From Acanthopleura granulata (taxonomy: Eukaryota > Mollusca > Polyplacophora > Chitonida > Chitonidae), in the NCBI GenBank assembly GCA_016165875.1, contig JABBOT010000080.1, positions 44,815,272 through 44,879,271 on the forward strand: a DNA stretch of 64,000 nt, given 5' to 3'. Each line of letters opens with the position of its first letter. Within the stretch, counting starts at the first letter, position 1. Below are positions 1 to 11,157 of this stretch, piece after piece. Under the pieces are notes generated by a model. It saw only the letters and a program-made list of their open reading frames with translations. It ran no database searches and had not been told where the DNA came from. The position numbers were made by a program, and so were the translations under genes.

Positions 1-35
1 CGTTTGTTATAAACTTTTCTCTCTTCATATTTCAG

Positions 36-1532
36 CTATACAACGGATTTTTTAAAGTGAGAGTGGAAGCAAGACTATCTCGAGCAGTGGACATTTTAGA
101 AATTATAGGATTTGAGAAAAAGTCGGCGGAATGGCTTCAGCTAAGAACTCCAGTAAACGTGGATTGGTGCCACAAAGTCGCCTTCGACATGTTCGTAGCT
201 TCTGCAGAATGCAAGCTTCTCGGTACTGCTTTTCGTCGATTGGCTCCAATCGGATTTTCACTGGTCGATATTGTGAAAAGCCGTCGATATGTCCAAGGAG
301 ATGTGGATATGTTAGAGACATGGCTGGTAGAGAATTGTAAACCCAAGTGTAAATCTCATTTCTCGAAAGGTTGGGCTTCTGGCCGTGGCACAGATACAGA
401 TATAGTTGAACTACCGGTTAGGCAGCACAAACTCGCGCAAAGTGGAGTAATAAGGGTGGATGGTAAAGATCCCCAGAAAGCACCCGTAGGCCTGGAATCC
501 CGCGGGTCTCGGGGCAGAAGGACCGACTCTGGTTACATAACTGAATCTGGGTCATCATCTCGATCTAGAGCTGTTAAACCTGGCCCGTTTAGGTTAACAC
601 CAGAGAATTATGATACTCCAGTTTCTCAGCAGACCTCATGTTTTGAAGAAGGGACGATAGACGATCATCTAGCGGCGGCGAGTTTGATGACAATGTCCCA
701 AGAGCCATCCATGAAAGGGCTGAAATCCACCGTTTCATTGAGCGACGAGTGGAATTATGTGAGAGACGGACTGATACAGAAGTACGGCAAGAGTTATTTT
801 CAGGGAGAGAGAGGAGACATCCTGGCTGACACGAGAAGAGTATCTAGTTATGACGAAAAACAAGAAAGAGGAGTTGATCTTGAAGCTCTTGATACAGAAC
901 GGAACGAAGCTCCAACGTTACCGCCAAGGCTGAGTAAAAACATAACAAAAACAAGCTATGTCAATAGTAAGCCCAACGGAGTTTCGCCTCTGGATCCAAG
1001 GCTGTCTGTGCATCGTCCACCTCCTCTGGTAGCCCGAGGCTCTAAACCCGGTAGCGGACTTCCCCAAGACTTTGCCGATGTCTGTGATGGCGTTCCGACC
1101 CAGGACGGCAGCCAAGCGAAGACCGAAGCTTTTCTGGGAGGCCACAGCAGAGCCCGAATGAAATCCTCCTCCTCCGTGCTTCCGACGGGAGGTGTTAACG
1201 CGGCCGCCCTAAAAAGCGCGTTTTTTAAAGATAAGCTTCAGGATTATGAAAGACTGGATCAGAAGTTGAGCTTTCCTGGAGACTTGCCAGATTTGGACCG
1301 TAATCCATCTATGCAGCCTGACAGAACATGGTCGTGTAGTTCATGTACGTTTCGTAACCAGGTAACGGATAGCGTTTGTAGTATGTGTGGTAAAAGTGGG
1401 CTTGCCCAGGCAGAGCCGAGTAACAAGCCGCTGGTTAGAGTTTGTCCGCAATGCACTTTTGCAAATCAGCCGACAGCAAAGTTTTGCGAGGTGTGTGAAA
1501 AATGTTTGGACAGTTTTGAAACTGAAGTTTGA
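36..1532 (+). CDS. SPATA2: SPATA2/Tamozhennic-like adaptor, last exon (5' partial)
   Basis: The frame is open from a clear splice acceptor (pyrimidine-rich run ending TTTCAG at 31-35) to TGA at 1530-1532: 498 residues with no ATG near the start, so this is the terminal exon and earlier exons lie off the left edge. The first ~110 residues form a helical Leu/Trp-rich region (LEIIGFEKKSAEWLQLRTP is typical) that fits the PUB domain end of SPATA2. A long polar Ser/Pro-rich middle follows. The C-terminus has two RanBP2/NZF-type fingers: one starting at Trp432 of this exon (W-x-C-x2-C-x3-N-x6-C-x2-C, complete) and one at about 470 with the same Cys spacing but no Trp. Vertebrate SPATA2 links the deubiquitinase CYLD to the HOIP ligase in NF-kB and death signalling, and fly Tamozhennic acts in Rel-protein import. 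Assignment rests on domain order; another PUB-NZF protein is possible. Confidence 0.8.
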   Translation, partial: LYNGFFKVRVEARLSRAVDILEIIGFEKKSAEWLQLRTPVNVDWCHKVAFDMFVASAECKLLGTAFRRLAPIGFSLVDIVKSRRYVQGDVDMLETWLVENCKPKCKSHFSKGWASGRGTDTDIVELPVRQHKLAQSGVIRVDGKDPQKAPVGLESRGSRGRRTDSGYITESGSSSRSRAVKPGPFRLTPENYDTPVSQQTSCFEEGTIDDHLAAASLMTMSQEPSMKGLKSTVSLSDEWNYVRDGLIQKYGKSYFQGERGDILADTRRVSSYDEKQERGVDLEALDTERNEAPTLPPRLSKNITKTSYVNSKPNGVSPLDPRLSVHRPPPLVARGSKPGSGLPQDFADVCDGVPTQDGSQAKTEAFLGGHSRARMKSSSSVLPTGGVNAAALKSAFFKDKLQDYERLDQKLSFPGDLPDLDRNPSMQPDRTWSCSSCTFRNQVTDSVCSMCGKSGLAQAEPSNKPLVRVCPQCTFANQPTAKFCEVCEKCLDSFETEV

Positions 1533-1974
1533 CGTATGTCTTCGAGCGTTTGGTTTCGTCGAGAGTGATGTAGGTTTACGCTTGGATGTGGTGTGGCCGT
1601 CATGTAATGACAGTGTTCCGTGGTATTGGCATTTGGTTGAGACTTGTACCGCCTTCATGTACACAAGCCTATACTGTGATAGTAGTGTATCTAGAAATCA
1701 TATCATTCATCTCAATTCAGTGCTTGTCTGTTGAGGTCTCTGCATAGGTAGCCCATCCTGCGGCGATCATATTGTCAAGTAAACCGCACTGCAGTGACGT
1801 TCACCAAGTTCATACCCCAGTAGCGCCGTTACGAACAACTTGAAATTAGCAGTGCTGCTGCTCCCTCTCTGACCGCCCTGGGGATAGATTAAGTACTGGT
1901 CCATCCAGTTCCAGTTTACTATGACAGGGTGGAGCGTCATATTCGGTGACAGTTACGTGGTGGGCTGGGCGCTG
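1533..1974 (+). other. Probable start of SPATA2-like 3' UTR
   Basis: No convincing coding frame follows the stop codon. The first canonical AATAAA I find downstream on this strand is at 3601-3606 (overlapping second copy at 3605), which would give a 3' UTR of about 2 kb including the tandem repeat at 1975-2580. The true 3' end cannot be fixed without transcripts. Confidence 0.35.
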
Positions 1975-2580
1975 GTGTCAGCATACTGTGATCGGGTGGG
2001 ATGTCATGTCTTTTGTAGTATGGGTGAGTGAGCATGCTGTGTGGTGTGAGTGAGTGTGGTGTAATGTTAGATGTCAGTATGGTGTGACTGGGTTGTACAT
2101 ATTGCCGGTTGTCCTTTTTTGAGTGGAATGTCATGTGTGGTGCGATGCAGTGTTGTATCAGTGAGTTTGTGTAATGTTTGGTGTCAGTATAGTGTGAATG
2201 GGTTGGACGTAATGTCGGGTGACCTTTTCTGGGTGGAATTTTCTATCTGGTGTGGTAAGAGTGAGGGTGGTATAATGTTTGTTAATATAGTGTGAATGGG
2301 TTGGAAGTAATGTCGGGTGTCCTTTTTCTGAGTGGAATGCCCTCTCTGGTGTAATGCAGTGTGGTATGAGTGAGTGTGCTGTAATGTTTCGTGTCAATGT
2401 ACTTTTGCTTGAAGGGGTATTACATCCGGTGTTAAACAACGCGACGTGATTAACGAGAAAGGTTACTAGGAATTGATTTTCGAAGTTTTGTGAAAGTGAA
2501 CCCAGTATGCTGAGGTTGAATTTGATGTCGTGTTAGCTGTCAGTATACTGAGATTGAGTGGGGCGTCATGGCATTCCAGT
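1975..2580 (+). repeat. Tandem repeat of ~100-110 bp, SINE-body-like
   Basis: The core GTGTCAGTATAGTGTGAATG recurs at about 1975, 2071, 2181, 2281 and 2391, with spacing of 96-110 bp because of small indels. Each unit continues through GGGTTGGACGTAATGTCGGGTG and a GAGTGGAATG segment. A further fragment at 2505-2580 (CAGTATACTGAG, then GGCATTCCAGTGAGGCA) resembles the 3' body of a mollusc-type tRNA-derived SINE as I remember it. The array therefore looks like tandem multiplication of part of a SINE. Minus-strand open frames here come from the repeat and are not genes. Confidence 0.7.
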
Positions 2581-2599
2581 GAGGCAAGTAACTCGCTAA

Positions 2600-5500
2600 A
2601 AACTATTACTCATAAACAAATAACAACTACAAATGTTTCTGATGTTTTTGTACTGAATTTCCAGATGAAAAGATATTCTCTTACTTGAAAGGAAAAGAGA
2701 ACTCTCAGATCAATGATACTGGAAATGAAAGTACATTGTTCCTTATCGCAACAATTTATTTTTGAGTGTCGATTTTAGTTGCGAAACTGGAAGACTCCAG
2801 AGATAGACAAACCAGCAAAAAGTGTGCCTGTTTCGGGGTAGGCGTAGATTGTGAACTTATACATTATACATTTGTGGCGTTACCCAATGGGAAGGGGGGT
2901 GGGCGTGCTTGAAATCCCCTTACGTCAGTAATTTGGTTGTGCACATTTATAGGGCGCCCTCTTGTAGCTCACACGTGGTAGTCGACGCGGAGTGGGGTGA
3001 ATACGGAAATCTGTTGAACTTTTATGCATGCAACATTATCTGAGACAGTAAAAAGCCACCCAAACATGGCCAACATCCCCCTCCCCTACCCCATCTTCTC
3101 AAGTGTAAGTGTTTATTCTGACTGTGTTTAGTGTACCATGTACTAATTATAAGAAAGTGGTAAAAATCACGAAAAACATCAACAGAAATGCGGGATCAGC
3201 GGGATCTTATGTCCTATCCCGGGCGTCGAATGCTACGTTGGCGTCCAAGAACAGTGAAATCAGTGTTAAAGTAAATGCGAAGGGTGATGTCTCTAAAAGT
3301 GCTGCATATATTGGGCTGATGTATTCTCCATGGTTATTGCCCTGTGTGCATATTAACTACGTAATTAAAAATCCATGACCGTTAGTTATCTTTGTGGATT
3401 GGAATTTGTGTTTGATCTATTGAGTTTTCCACCATAGGTCTCGGATATGCAAGCTCTTTAATTGCCGTGCCACTATATCTGATTTTTATTTAATGTCAGC
3501 ATCGTTTGAAATGTTTCTTTTCCTTGAATGGAAAAGACCGGGGAAGTATTGGGCAGTTTGTGTTAAAAGACTTTTTTTTGAAAATTTATAAACGACCATA
3601 AATAAATAAACAAATATGGTTTAGATCATTTTTGTTTGAAGACAACCAGTTTTTAGTAGATCATAACACACACTTTAATCTCGAATTATAACTGCCTCCA
3701 TGTAAAAGGGCACGTACCTGTGAACATCATTTTGACCAATGAGAACGCAGGATTATTAAAAGCCGGATTAGCATATATGACATGAATTTGGCACTTAAAT
3801 CTTTACCGTTCTATTTTGAATAAATAAATGAATGAATGATTATGGCTTAAAGCCACATCGTCTTTAAGCCATGTTTCGGCCATATCGTGGCGACTATCTT
3901 GAATGTATATCACGCTACTTAAAACAGATGCGAATTCAGCTCGATTACCAACGATTGTCTGTTGCCCCTTGTATCAGTGCACAGAAGTAGTGACCAGAAT
4001 GAAGAGCTGACAGGATGCTACAGTGTGCAGCTTTTGGCTGCTCGAACAGCAGCCCGATTTGACATTTCATCGCATGACCTCGTTCAACCAGCTTTGGGTC
4101 GGTAAAATGTCGGCGTCTTATGACAGCTACCAGAGGTCGTGGCGATAAAGCATACCTGATAAGTGTCTAAAAAGTTATCCGATGGGGTTGGTTTTTTTTT
4201 AATCTTTAAACCTGACTATATTTACTACAGGCTGTGTGATACTTCTCCGGTCCTTTCCTTTAAGAGTTTTCTTTTCATTCAGTTTATTGTAATTTCGAAT
4301 AAATGTTTGGAAGATACATGATATTTACATGAGCTGCAGATGAGCAGAACACAGTGTCGAAAAACTAGATTTGGAACAAGAATTCCCTATTAGCGACTTT
4401 CGAAATGTAGACATTGTGGTGGGCTGTTTATTTATTTTCTGGGAAATCTGTCCGGTCAGAACATATATGTATGATTTAACGGAACTCTGTCAGCAAAAGG
4501 GAGAATCATAACGGAACTCAGCATAGAGGAAAATTATAATAACACCTTTCTTCACACACAATTAAATTTGTTTTAAAATTCACCCTGAATACTGTTGAAC
4601 ACGACCAAATTTGGGTTGGTATTCAATACGTGGCATGTTAAGTTAACTGCATTTGTAAGAATTCAGACCAAACATTTCTGGTAATTAAAGCTCGTTAAAA
4701 CGTGTATCTTACAGGAGGATGTTACATGGAAGTGAAATATTATCTGCGTATATAGGCCTTTCTTCCAGCTTTAACCCTTTGGTGAACAGAATACTGACTG
4801 TATGGTAGTGAACTTGTACTAATCGATTTGTTTTTATGTGTCGTCGAATGTCTGTCTTGAAATGTAATTATAATTGTGTCTTGCTGATTGAAAAAACCCA
4901 CATTTCCACATAATCTATGTGAATAAGCTTAGGGCATTTTTTAAAGGCGACTTCAGTTTATCCTGAAAATAAGAATAAAAGAGAAAAGTTTTCTTTTCAA
5001 TCACTCGATGTACATGTTGTGACTTTAGTGTAAAAATAAAAAATCTGTTCGTACAAGCACGAGTTGTTTTCACGTAGAGGGTATTTAATACGGTATATGT
5101 TGATTTACACCTTGCGGTGGTACATTTGTGTATTCCGCTGAAGGCTGATTTGTGTACACATGCATACACTCAACCAAAGCGAAATTACACGAAATAGCAT
5201 CTTAAGAACTAGGCCTATAATGTGGAAACGTCTTTCGGCATTTATGTAAATTTGAAACCTCTGCATTTCCTTGACAAATTAGTCTTGAAATTTCGAGTTG
5301 CGGAATACACATGCGTATAATTTCAAACGAGATTGAAATAAAGTGATTTGTCCGCTGTTGACTGAGACATGAACACACTCCCGTATGCGTCTTTTATGGT
5401 ACATGTATGCACAGAAACGCTTGGGAAACAGTTTTGATTCCACTTTTCTGTTATTCTATTCGGGTGTAAAGCTGTCCTTTGCCACAATTTAAGACTTCTG

Positions 5501-8500
5501 AGACGGGATTGCAGTATTTAACGTTTAAACGGGGACGTGCTTTGGATCTATTTTACTATTTACTGGAATAGATTTACAGGGTTTTTTTATAGCCAGAATT
5601 GACGGAAATCTAGAACCTGGCGAGTTCATCCTGTAAACTTCTGTGGAGGAGTGTTCACTCCAGGAGAAACATGTTCGATGAACTTTGCAACTTCCGTAGT
5701 TTTACAGAGATTTTCTTCTCTTTAAAACATTATTAATTGCTTTCATTTAGTTTTGGATAATTTACTGATATAGACGAGATAAAGGACATTTACGCGTTAT
5801 TTGAAAGCAATCTCCTTTCACCTGTAAGCATTTTCCCGGATGAAACGTTTGTTATGCTTATACTTAGACGACTGTGCATGTTTAACAGACGTTTTAGAAG
5901 GATCGGTTTTGATTTTTTTTTTCAAAATTATACAAAACGCAAATCCCGAATCATAGACGAGAAAGTGTGTTTGGAAGTCGGTGACCCAGGCTGAAAATTT
6001 CTTGAACGCAAAATGACCCGTTGTGATAAATTGCTCTGCATGGCTCTCCTTTTTTGCACATGTTCCTACGATATGGTTGAGATACTGCCGACGTGGTGTA
6101 AAGCCATAATCATTCATTCTTAGCAATTTTCGATAGCGGATGAGCACGAAAAGGCCTATACCAGATACTCATTCCATAGTGAAGTGACTTGGGGGAGGGT
6201 GTGCATTTCTAAAACTCATCACAGCAAGTGACCGCATCAACATCTGTCGGTGTATGACAATCATCTGACATATGTGGCAGAGGGCACATCTCCAACAGAA
6301 GACAACGCCGGTATTATCACAAGTTACGCCACAAGATAGGTTAGAAAAAATATCCTGATCAATCCAAGTAAACGACATTCAATAAAACACTAAATTTGGT
6401 CCACTGAGTTTATATTTAAAAACTTCAAAAGTTGAGATCGACTCACTGAAGCCCATTCATGACAGAACGAAATTTTATAACAGCAGTCGTGTAATGAACT
6501 TTATTAAGAAGACGGTTAGCCAGTAAAACCTGTCTCTCTATGTTTTGTTCGTGTGACAAAGGGTTCAGTATTAAAGCAGGTAAAGTTTTCTAGCCATTGT
6601 TTAGTTGTTTCTGATTTTTGTTCCACATAGGCTTGTAGTGGCCTATGTCAGACTACCTTTCGTGTTTAATGAAGGTTTCTATGCCTCTCCAAAAATGTTT
6701 TGTTTTGTTAGTCTCCCCTGACAGAGGTGTAAAACATCGTAAAATCATTTCCGTAGAAGTAAAGGCTGTTGCATCTCAACAATGTACATTTCATAATGAC
6801 ACCTTCAGAAGCAGGTCTCTAAAACAAATAAGTGACATCGGGAGAGGCTTCTTCAAAGTGAGCATAAATTCAGACATTCGTAATATTTGAATTCATTCTC
6901 AAAGATATTTTCCAGAGGTGTTATAAAAATATCTAAAAAAAGTCTACAACGCTTAGCAGCAGAATAAATAGCAAATTATCATCACTACCTAACCACTCAT
7001 TTGGTGACGCCATCTTGCCATGGTGGCCATCTGGAGATTTGGAACATCTACACATATTTCCGGTCTGAAATATGGTGGTTGTTCCTCTTGCAGTATGTGA
7101 ATTAAGTTTGAGGCGTTTGTGTATTTGAATCAACTTCGAAATTGTTCATCTCAAGTGAAGACGGGAAACATAGATCTTTGACCGAGTTTCCGTATGCTAC
7201 CTTGACTTTAATATCAGCTTCGTCATGTTAGCTTTGCTCACGAAGCCGCCACAGATCATGTGACGAAAAGTAGATCCTTGTCCCATGATGCTTTTAACAC
7301 AACGTTATTCAAAATGGTGCGACTTTGACATTTTTGAGCCCTGTTGTACTATCGGTACTAAACGACATCGCGCGGTTCAAAATAAGTTTATTACATTTTG
7401 TATGCAGCGACTGAGCCAAAGTATCACTCCACGACTTCAAAGCTAGTGATTGGCTAAGTCCTTAAGGGATTCAACAACATATCCGTCAATTCCATATCAC
7501 CAATGTTGAATTCCTACTTCTCCACTTTCAAAGCTTTAATGAATGTTTTAAATATTTTCCGTCATATACCCGTGACTTTTTCTTCTGTCTATAGTGCCAC
7601 ACTTGATGTTCATTTTAAGTAAGCCGAGGTTGGCCATCAAGAAAACGATAGTTCCGAAGAATATTCACCGTCGTAATCTGAGGACATATGTGTAGCAACG
7701 CGTCCATTTGTGCATACATGTATGTACTTTGGAATTTGTTTGATCAGATTAATTCTGGATCACACTAATCGCCAGATCAAGGACCCCTGTAATACGAGGC
7801 ATTTTGCGGTGCTCATCACAGTTGCAGAGTTGTAGAGTTCAACAACATCCCGAATTGAGCTCGCATTACGCACCAAAGATCACACGACTTCAAGAGATGA
7901 AATGACATGACCTCTGTTATAACGTGAATAGGGCGACAAGAATCGAATACTTTGCATTCGATGCCCCTCTTAACTGCAAAGTGAAATGCCTCAAAGTTTG
8001 AGGGTTTTTTTGTTCGGGAGTTTTACATTCACCGCAGATAGTTTTTCGCGTCACCATAGGATTGGAGATTTCGGTGTGGCTATATATTCAGAAAGAAGTA
8101 ATCCGAACATTTTATTTGTACCTCAATCCTGGGGGACTATGTGTTACTCTTGTACACGTGGGGAACTTTCTGCTCGGATCATAATTGCTGGACATTCATT
8201 TGTTTGTAATTGAATGAAGATGAGACTTTGTGGTTTTCTGTTGTTGTGGGTCTGAACTGTCGTTACACACCCGCTATGCGTCTCGAGAACGCCGTGCGCA
8301 ATAACTCTGGACTCAAAAGATTTTGGATTTACAGCTCGTGTAGTTCCATGCTCTAAACGTAATGAGTGCACGTGCTTCTGAGCTACCTGGAGCTAAGTCT
8401 GCCCCACATTCCAAACAGCTCTTCAAGAATATTACATGTTGTTCATATATCAGCATAAGCTGGAACAGAAGCCTTATGCCAGACCGTTTGTGTCGCTCGG

Positions 8501-9064
8501 GGAGCGACACATGAGTGAGTTTCAATTTACAAAGTCTCTTGCGCAACTACAATGACTAGAAATCACAGATACTTGTAGGTGTTTTGGATGAGTGAATTTT
8601 TGCATGAGCATGCACATAACACGTTTTCCACTCCCTTGGCAGTCAAGTGATACATGAAAACTACGTCAGATGGAAGAATGAAACCGGGTTATGCCTGCCT
8701 TTTAGTCAACAGGTCACAGGATGCGTTGCTTCTGCCTCGTTCTTGGATAGGGGCAATCTTTGTAGAGTCTTCCCCGTTGGTTGTATTTGATGTCTTGGTG
8801 ACAATAAGTGGTCTCTGGTGTGATCTTGCAAGTTCGCTGGACACTATTTGCCATTAACTAGTATGAGGAACCGGTATGTCTCACGTCGGAAAGTTCGCCA
8901 CTGACTGGCCAAAGATTGGTGGTTTATCCCAAGTCTGAACCATGACTAGGTAGTATCCTACAAATTTGTAGTATAGTCCTATTATTATTTACATGTAAGT
9001 CCTCAAGATGTCACGCAGATTTTCTTGTGATCTTTAGCTGGTTAAGAACTAATACGTTTAGATT
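2600..9064. other. Unannotated AT-rich intergenic DNA
   Basis: Only short chance ORFs (under about 110 codons) with no recognisable domain, signal peptide or paired splice sites. Possible polyadenylation hexamers lie at 3601-3610 and near 3820 and 4298. No RNA gene or repeat array was recognised. Confidence 0.5.
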
Positions 9065-9076
9065 CTATTCACACAG

Positions 9077-9347
9077 GGCCTCCCGTGGCTCAATCGGTTG
9101 GCGCGCTAAAGCAGCGCGATGACCCAGAAAGCCTCCCACCAATGCGGTCGCGGTGAGTTCAAGTCCAGCTCATGCTGGCTTCCTCTCCGGCCGTACGTGG
9201 GAAGGTCTGGCAGCCACCTGCGGATGGTCGTGGGTTTCCGCCGGTCTCTGCCCGGTTTCCTCCCACTATAATGCTGACCGCCGTCGTATAAGTGAAATAT
9301 TCTTGAATACGGCGTAAAACACTAATCAGACTAATAGATAAATAAAT
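9077..9347 (+). mobile_element. Full-length tRNA-derived SINE with target-site duplication
   Basis: The head has a pol III A box (GTGGCTCAATCGGTTGGCGC, ~9085-9105) and a B box (GTGAGTTCAAGTCC, ~9151-9164). A conserved body follows (AGCTCATGCTGGCTTCCTC, then GGTTTCCTCCCACTATAATG, GTCGTATAAGTGAAATATTC and CGGCGTAAAACAC), ending in an AATAAATA-type tail. The element is flanked by a 12 bp direct repeat with one mismatch, CTATTCACACAG at 9065-9076 and CTATTCACATAG at 9348-9359, marking insertion by target-primed reverse transcription. It is a retroposon, not a functional tRNA gene: the anticodon arm and acceptor stem do not fold as a tRNA. Confidence 0.9.
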
Positions 9348-9359
9348 CTATTCACATAG

Positions 9360-10679
9360 GTTTCAGTAAACCAGTCTTGTTTTACATATATTCGTAATTG
9401 TACACAAGAAAGTTTTTCTGAATGCTGTGTTTATATGGCATCAAGGAAGCGCGTGCTCGGTACAATCAGTAAGGCTGTATGCCCAAGTGCACAGAATGTT
9501 CTCCTTTCGCCTCTAGCTGAAAATATAGTCACAATCTTCCAACTTTTGATCCAATGATATAACCACTAAAAGGAAGACAATTTCATTTCACATCCTTGCA
9601 TAAATTCATTATTAATGCCAGGAGATTTACGACTTGGCTCTTTATTTATGGAAATTCTGAGCATTATGTTAAGATATATTATTAATGTACGGAAATGTGC
9701 ACAAAACAACTTCCGAATTATATCTATAGTCACGCAATATGTTACCGGATTTATATTGTAATTAATGTTACGTTAATTGGGGAGATCCCCTTATGATCTT
9801 ATCAAGGCTTGAGTATTGAATAAAGAATTAAATTTAATTATAAATTAAACGGAACAACAGGACAAGAAAGAATTCACTACCTTATTCATTGAGAGAGACT
9901 AAATTAATAAGATGATGAATCATAATGTTTTTCTCCAGTGTTCATATACAGATCAATCATCTTGCTCTATATACACACAATAATTTCCCACAGCCGGTTA
10001 TAGGCTAAGGCTGATGCACAGAAAAGTGCCCAGGTCACATCACCGAAGAAAGGCGAAACAAAAAAATAGGACTTCCATGAAATGCACGTCAGCAATTTAA
10101 TTAGTTTGTCATTTTATCCTCTTTTCAACACAAAAATAACAAGGATCTGGTTATTTGAGGGATGTATTTGTGTGCTGAGACGGAACCAGGTCATGTGACA
10201 ATGATATCACTTCGTGGAAACAGTCGTATTACCGGCTCCGGGTTTTTACCAGTTCCGGAACACTTCTGCTTTAGTTTACGCCACGACAGAAGTCAGGGAG
10301 GTCAAAATTAGTGACATTATTGTCTTCTGTCATCTGTTCATAACAGATTTAAATTTCAATAAAATTTTATTAGCTTACAGAGCTGCATGATGGGGTAATG
10401 TTGTCCTTCTGTTCACCTTTATCTCATGCACTCTCGCAGCTTTCAGCTTCATTCGAGAATAGAACTAAAAATGAATTTTTATATCGGCAGCTTTCAAACC
10501 GCTGCTCCATGTTTGTGGCGAATATCTATGCGACAATGTCTCGTAATTAAGCAGGAGAGCTATATTAGTCTCGGCTATAGGAATTCTATTGAAAATTGCT
10601 TCCAACCTTTCGCATTCAATTAATGACGTAATGTGCTGTATAACTAAAAGATATTTAATATAATTTCACAGAAGCTTGA
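9360..10679. other. Unannotated intergenic DNA with one 79 bp repeat copy
   Basis: Apart from the repeat at 9729-9807, I see only AT-rich sequence and short chance ORFs. Confidence 0.5.
9729..9807. repeat. Dispersed 79 bp repeat, copy 1
   Basis: Runs from GTCACGCAATATGTTACCGG to CTTATGATCTTATCAAGG. It is almost identical to 13003-13081 (one substitution seen, in the GG/AG before AGATCCCC). It contains an imperfect palindrome around AATTAATGTTACGTTAATT. No terminal inverted repeats were found. It may be a small mobile element or a fragment of one. Confidence 0.75.
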
Positions 10680-10742
10680 AAAGAGGCCGGATTTCACCGG
10701 TAACGTGTGGCCGTTTGCTAACTATCACACTCTCGTCGCATT
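10680..10742. repeat. Dispersed ~60 bp repeat, copy 1 of 3
   Basis: GAGGCCGGATTTCACCGG, then TAACGTGTGGCC and AACTATCACACTCTCGTCGC. Matching copies occur at 26731-26795 and 26966-27035. No coding content. Confidence 0.65.
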
Positions 10743-10835
10743 GATTTACTCCTTTGCGGTGGTCTCTCATATTTATTAAGTTCCGAATGGCTCGTGCTTT
10801 GCTGTCACAAGATCTCACAGTATTCTCCCTTTATT

Positions 10836-10912
10836 AATTTATTTTATTGGTGTGTTACGCCGTACAGTCCTGCTCAAAATATTTCACTTATGCGACGCCG
10901 GACACCATTATG
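10836..10912 (-). mobile_element. SINE 3'-end fragment, reverse orientation
   Basis: Reads as the reverse complement of the SINE tail: TTATTGGTGTGTTACGCCGT, a TCAAAATATTTCACTTATGCGAC segment, and CACCATTATGGTG. It abuts the forward SINE that begins at about 10912, making a head-to-head arrangement. Confidence 0.7.
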
Positions 10913-11157
10913 GTGTACCAAGTGGTTAACGTGCTAGCTCAGGATACCTAGGAGTATATCTTCAATGCGTTCGCTGCGAGTTCAAGTCCAGCTCATGCTA
11001 GCTTCCTCATTGGTCGAACAAGTGTGGGAAGGTCTGCCAGCAGCCTGTCGATGGTCGCGGGTTTTCCCCGGGCTCTACTCGAATTCCTTTCACCATAATG
11101 ATGACTGCAGTCGTATAAATGAAATTTTCTTGAAAACGGCGTAACATACCAAATAAA
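10912..11157 (+). mobile_element. tRNA-derived SINE, diverged copy
   Basis: Same family as the 9.1 kb copy: A-box-like AAGTGGTTAACGTGCTAG, B box GCGAGTTCAAGTCCAGC, body AGCTCATGCTAGCTTCCTC, TGGTCGCGGGTTTTCC and CACCATAATGATGACTGC, tail GGCGTAACATACCAAATAAA. More diverged than the 9.1 kb copy. Confidence 0.85.

Noticed and set aside
3109..3378. 89-codon + strand ORF downstream of SPATA2
   Set aside because: No recognisable domain, start context or splice partner; it may lie within the 3' UTR.
9077..9165. tRNA gene suggested by A and B boxes
   Set aside because: Flanking target-site duplication, SINE body and lack of tRNA cloverleaf show it is a retroposon head.
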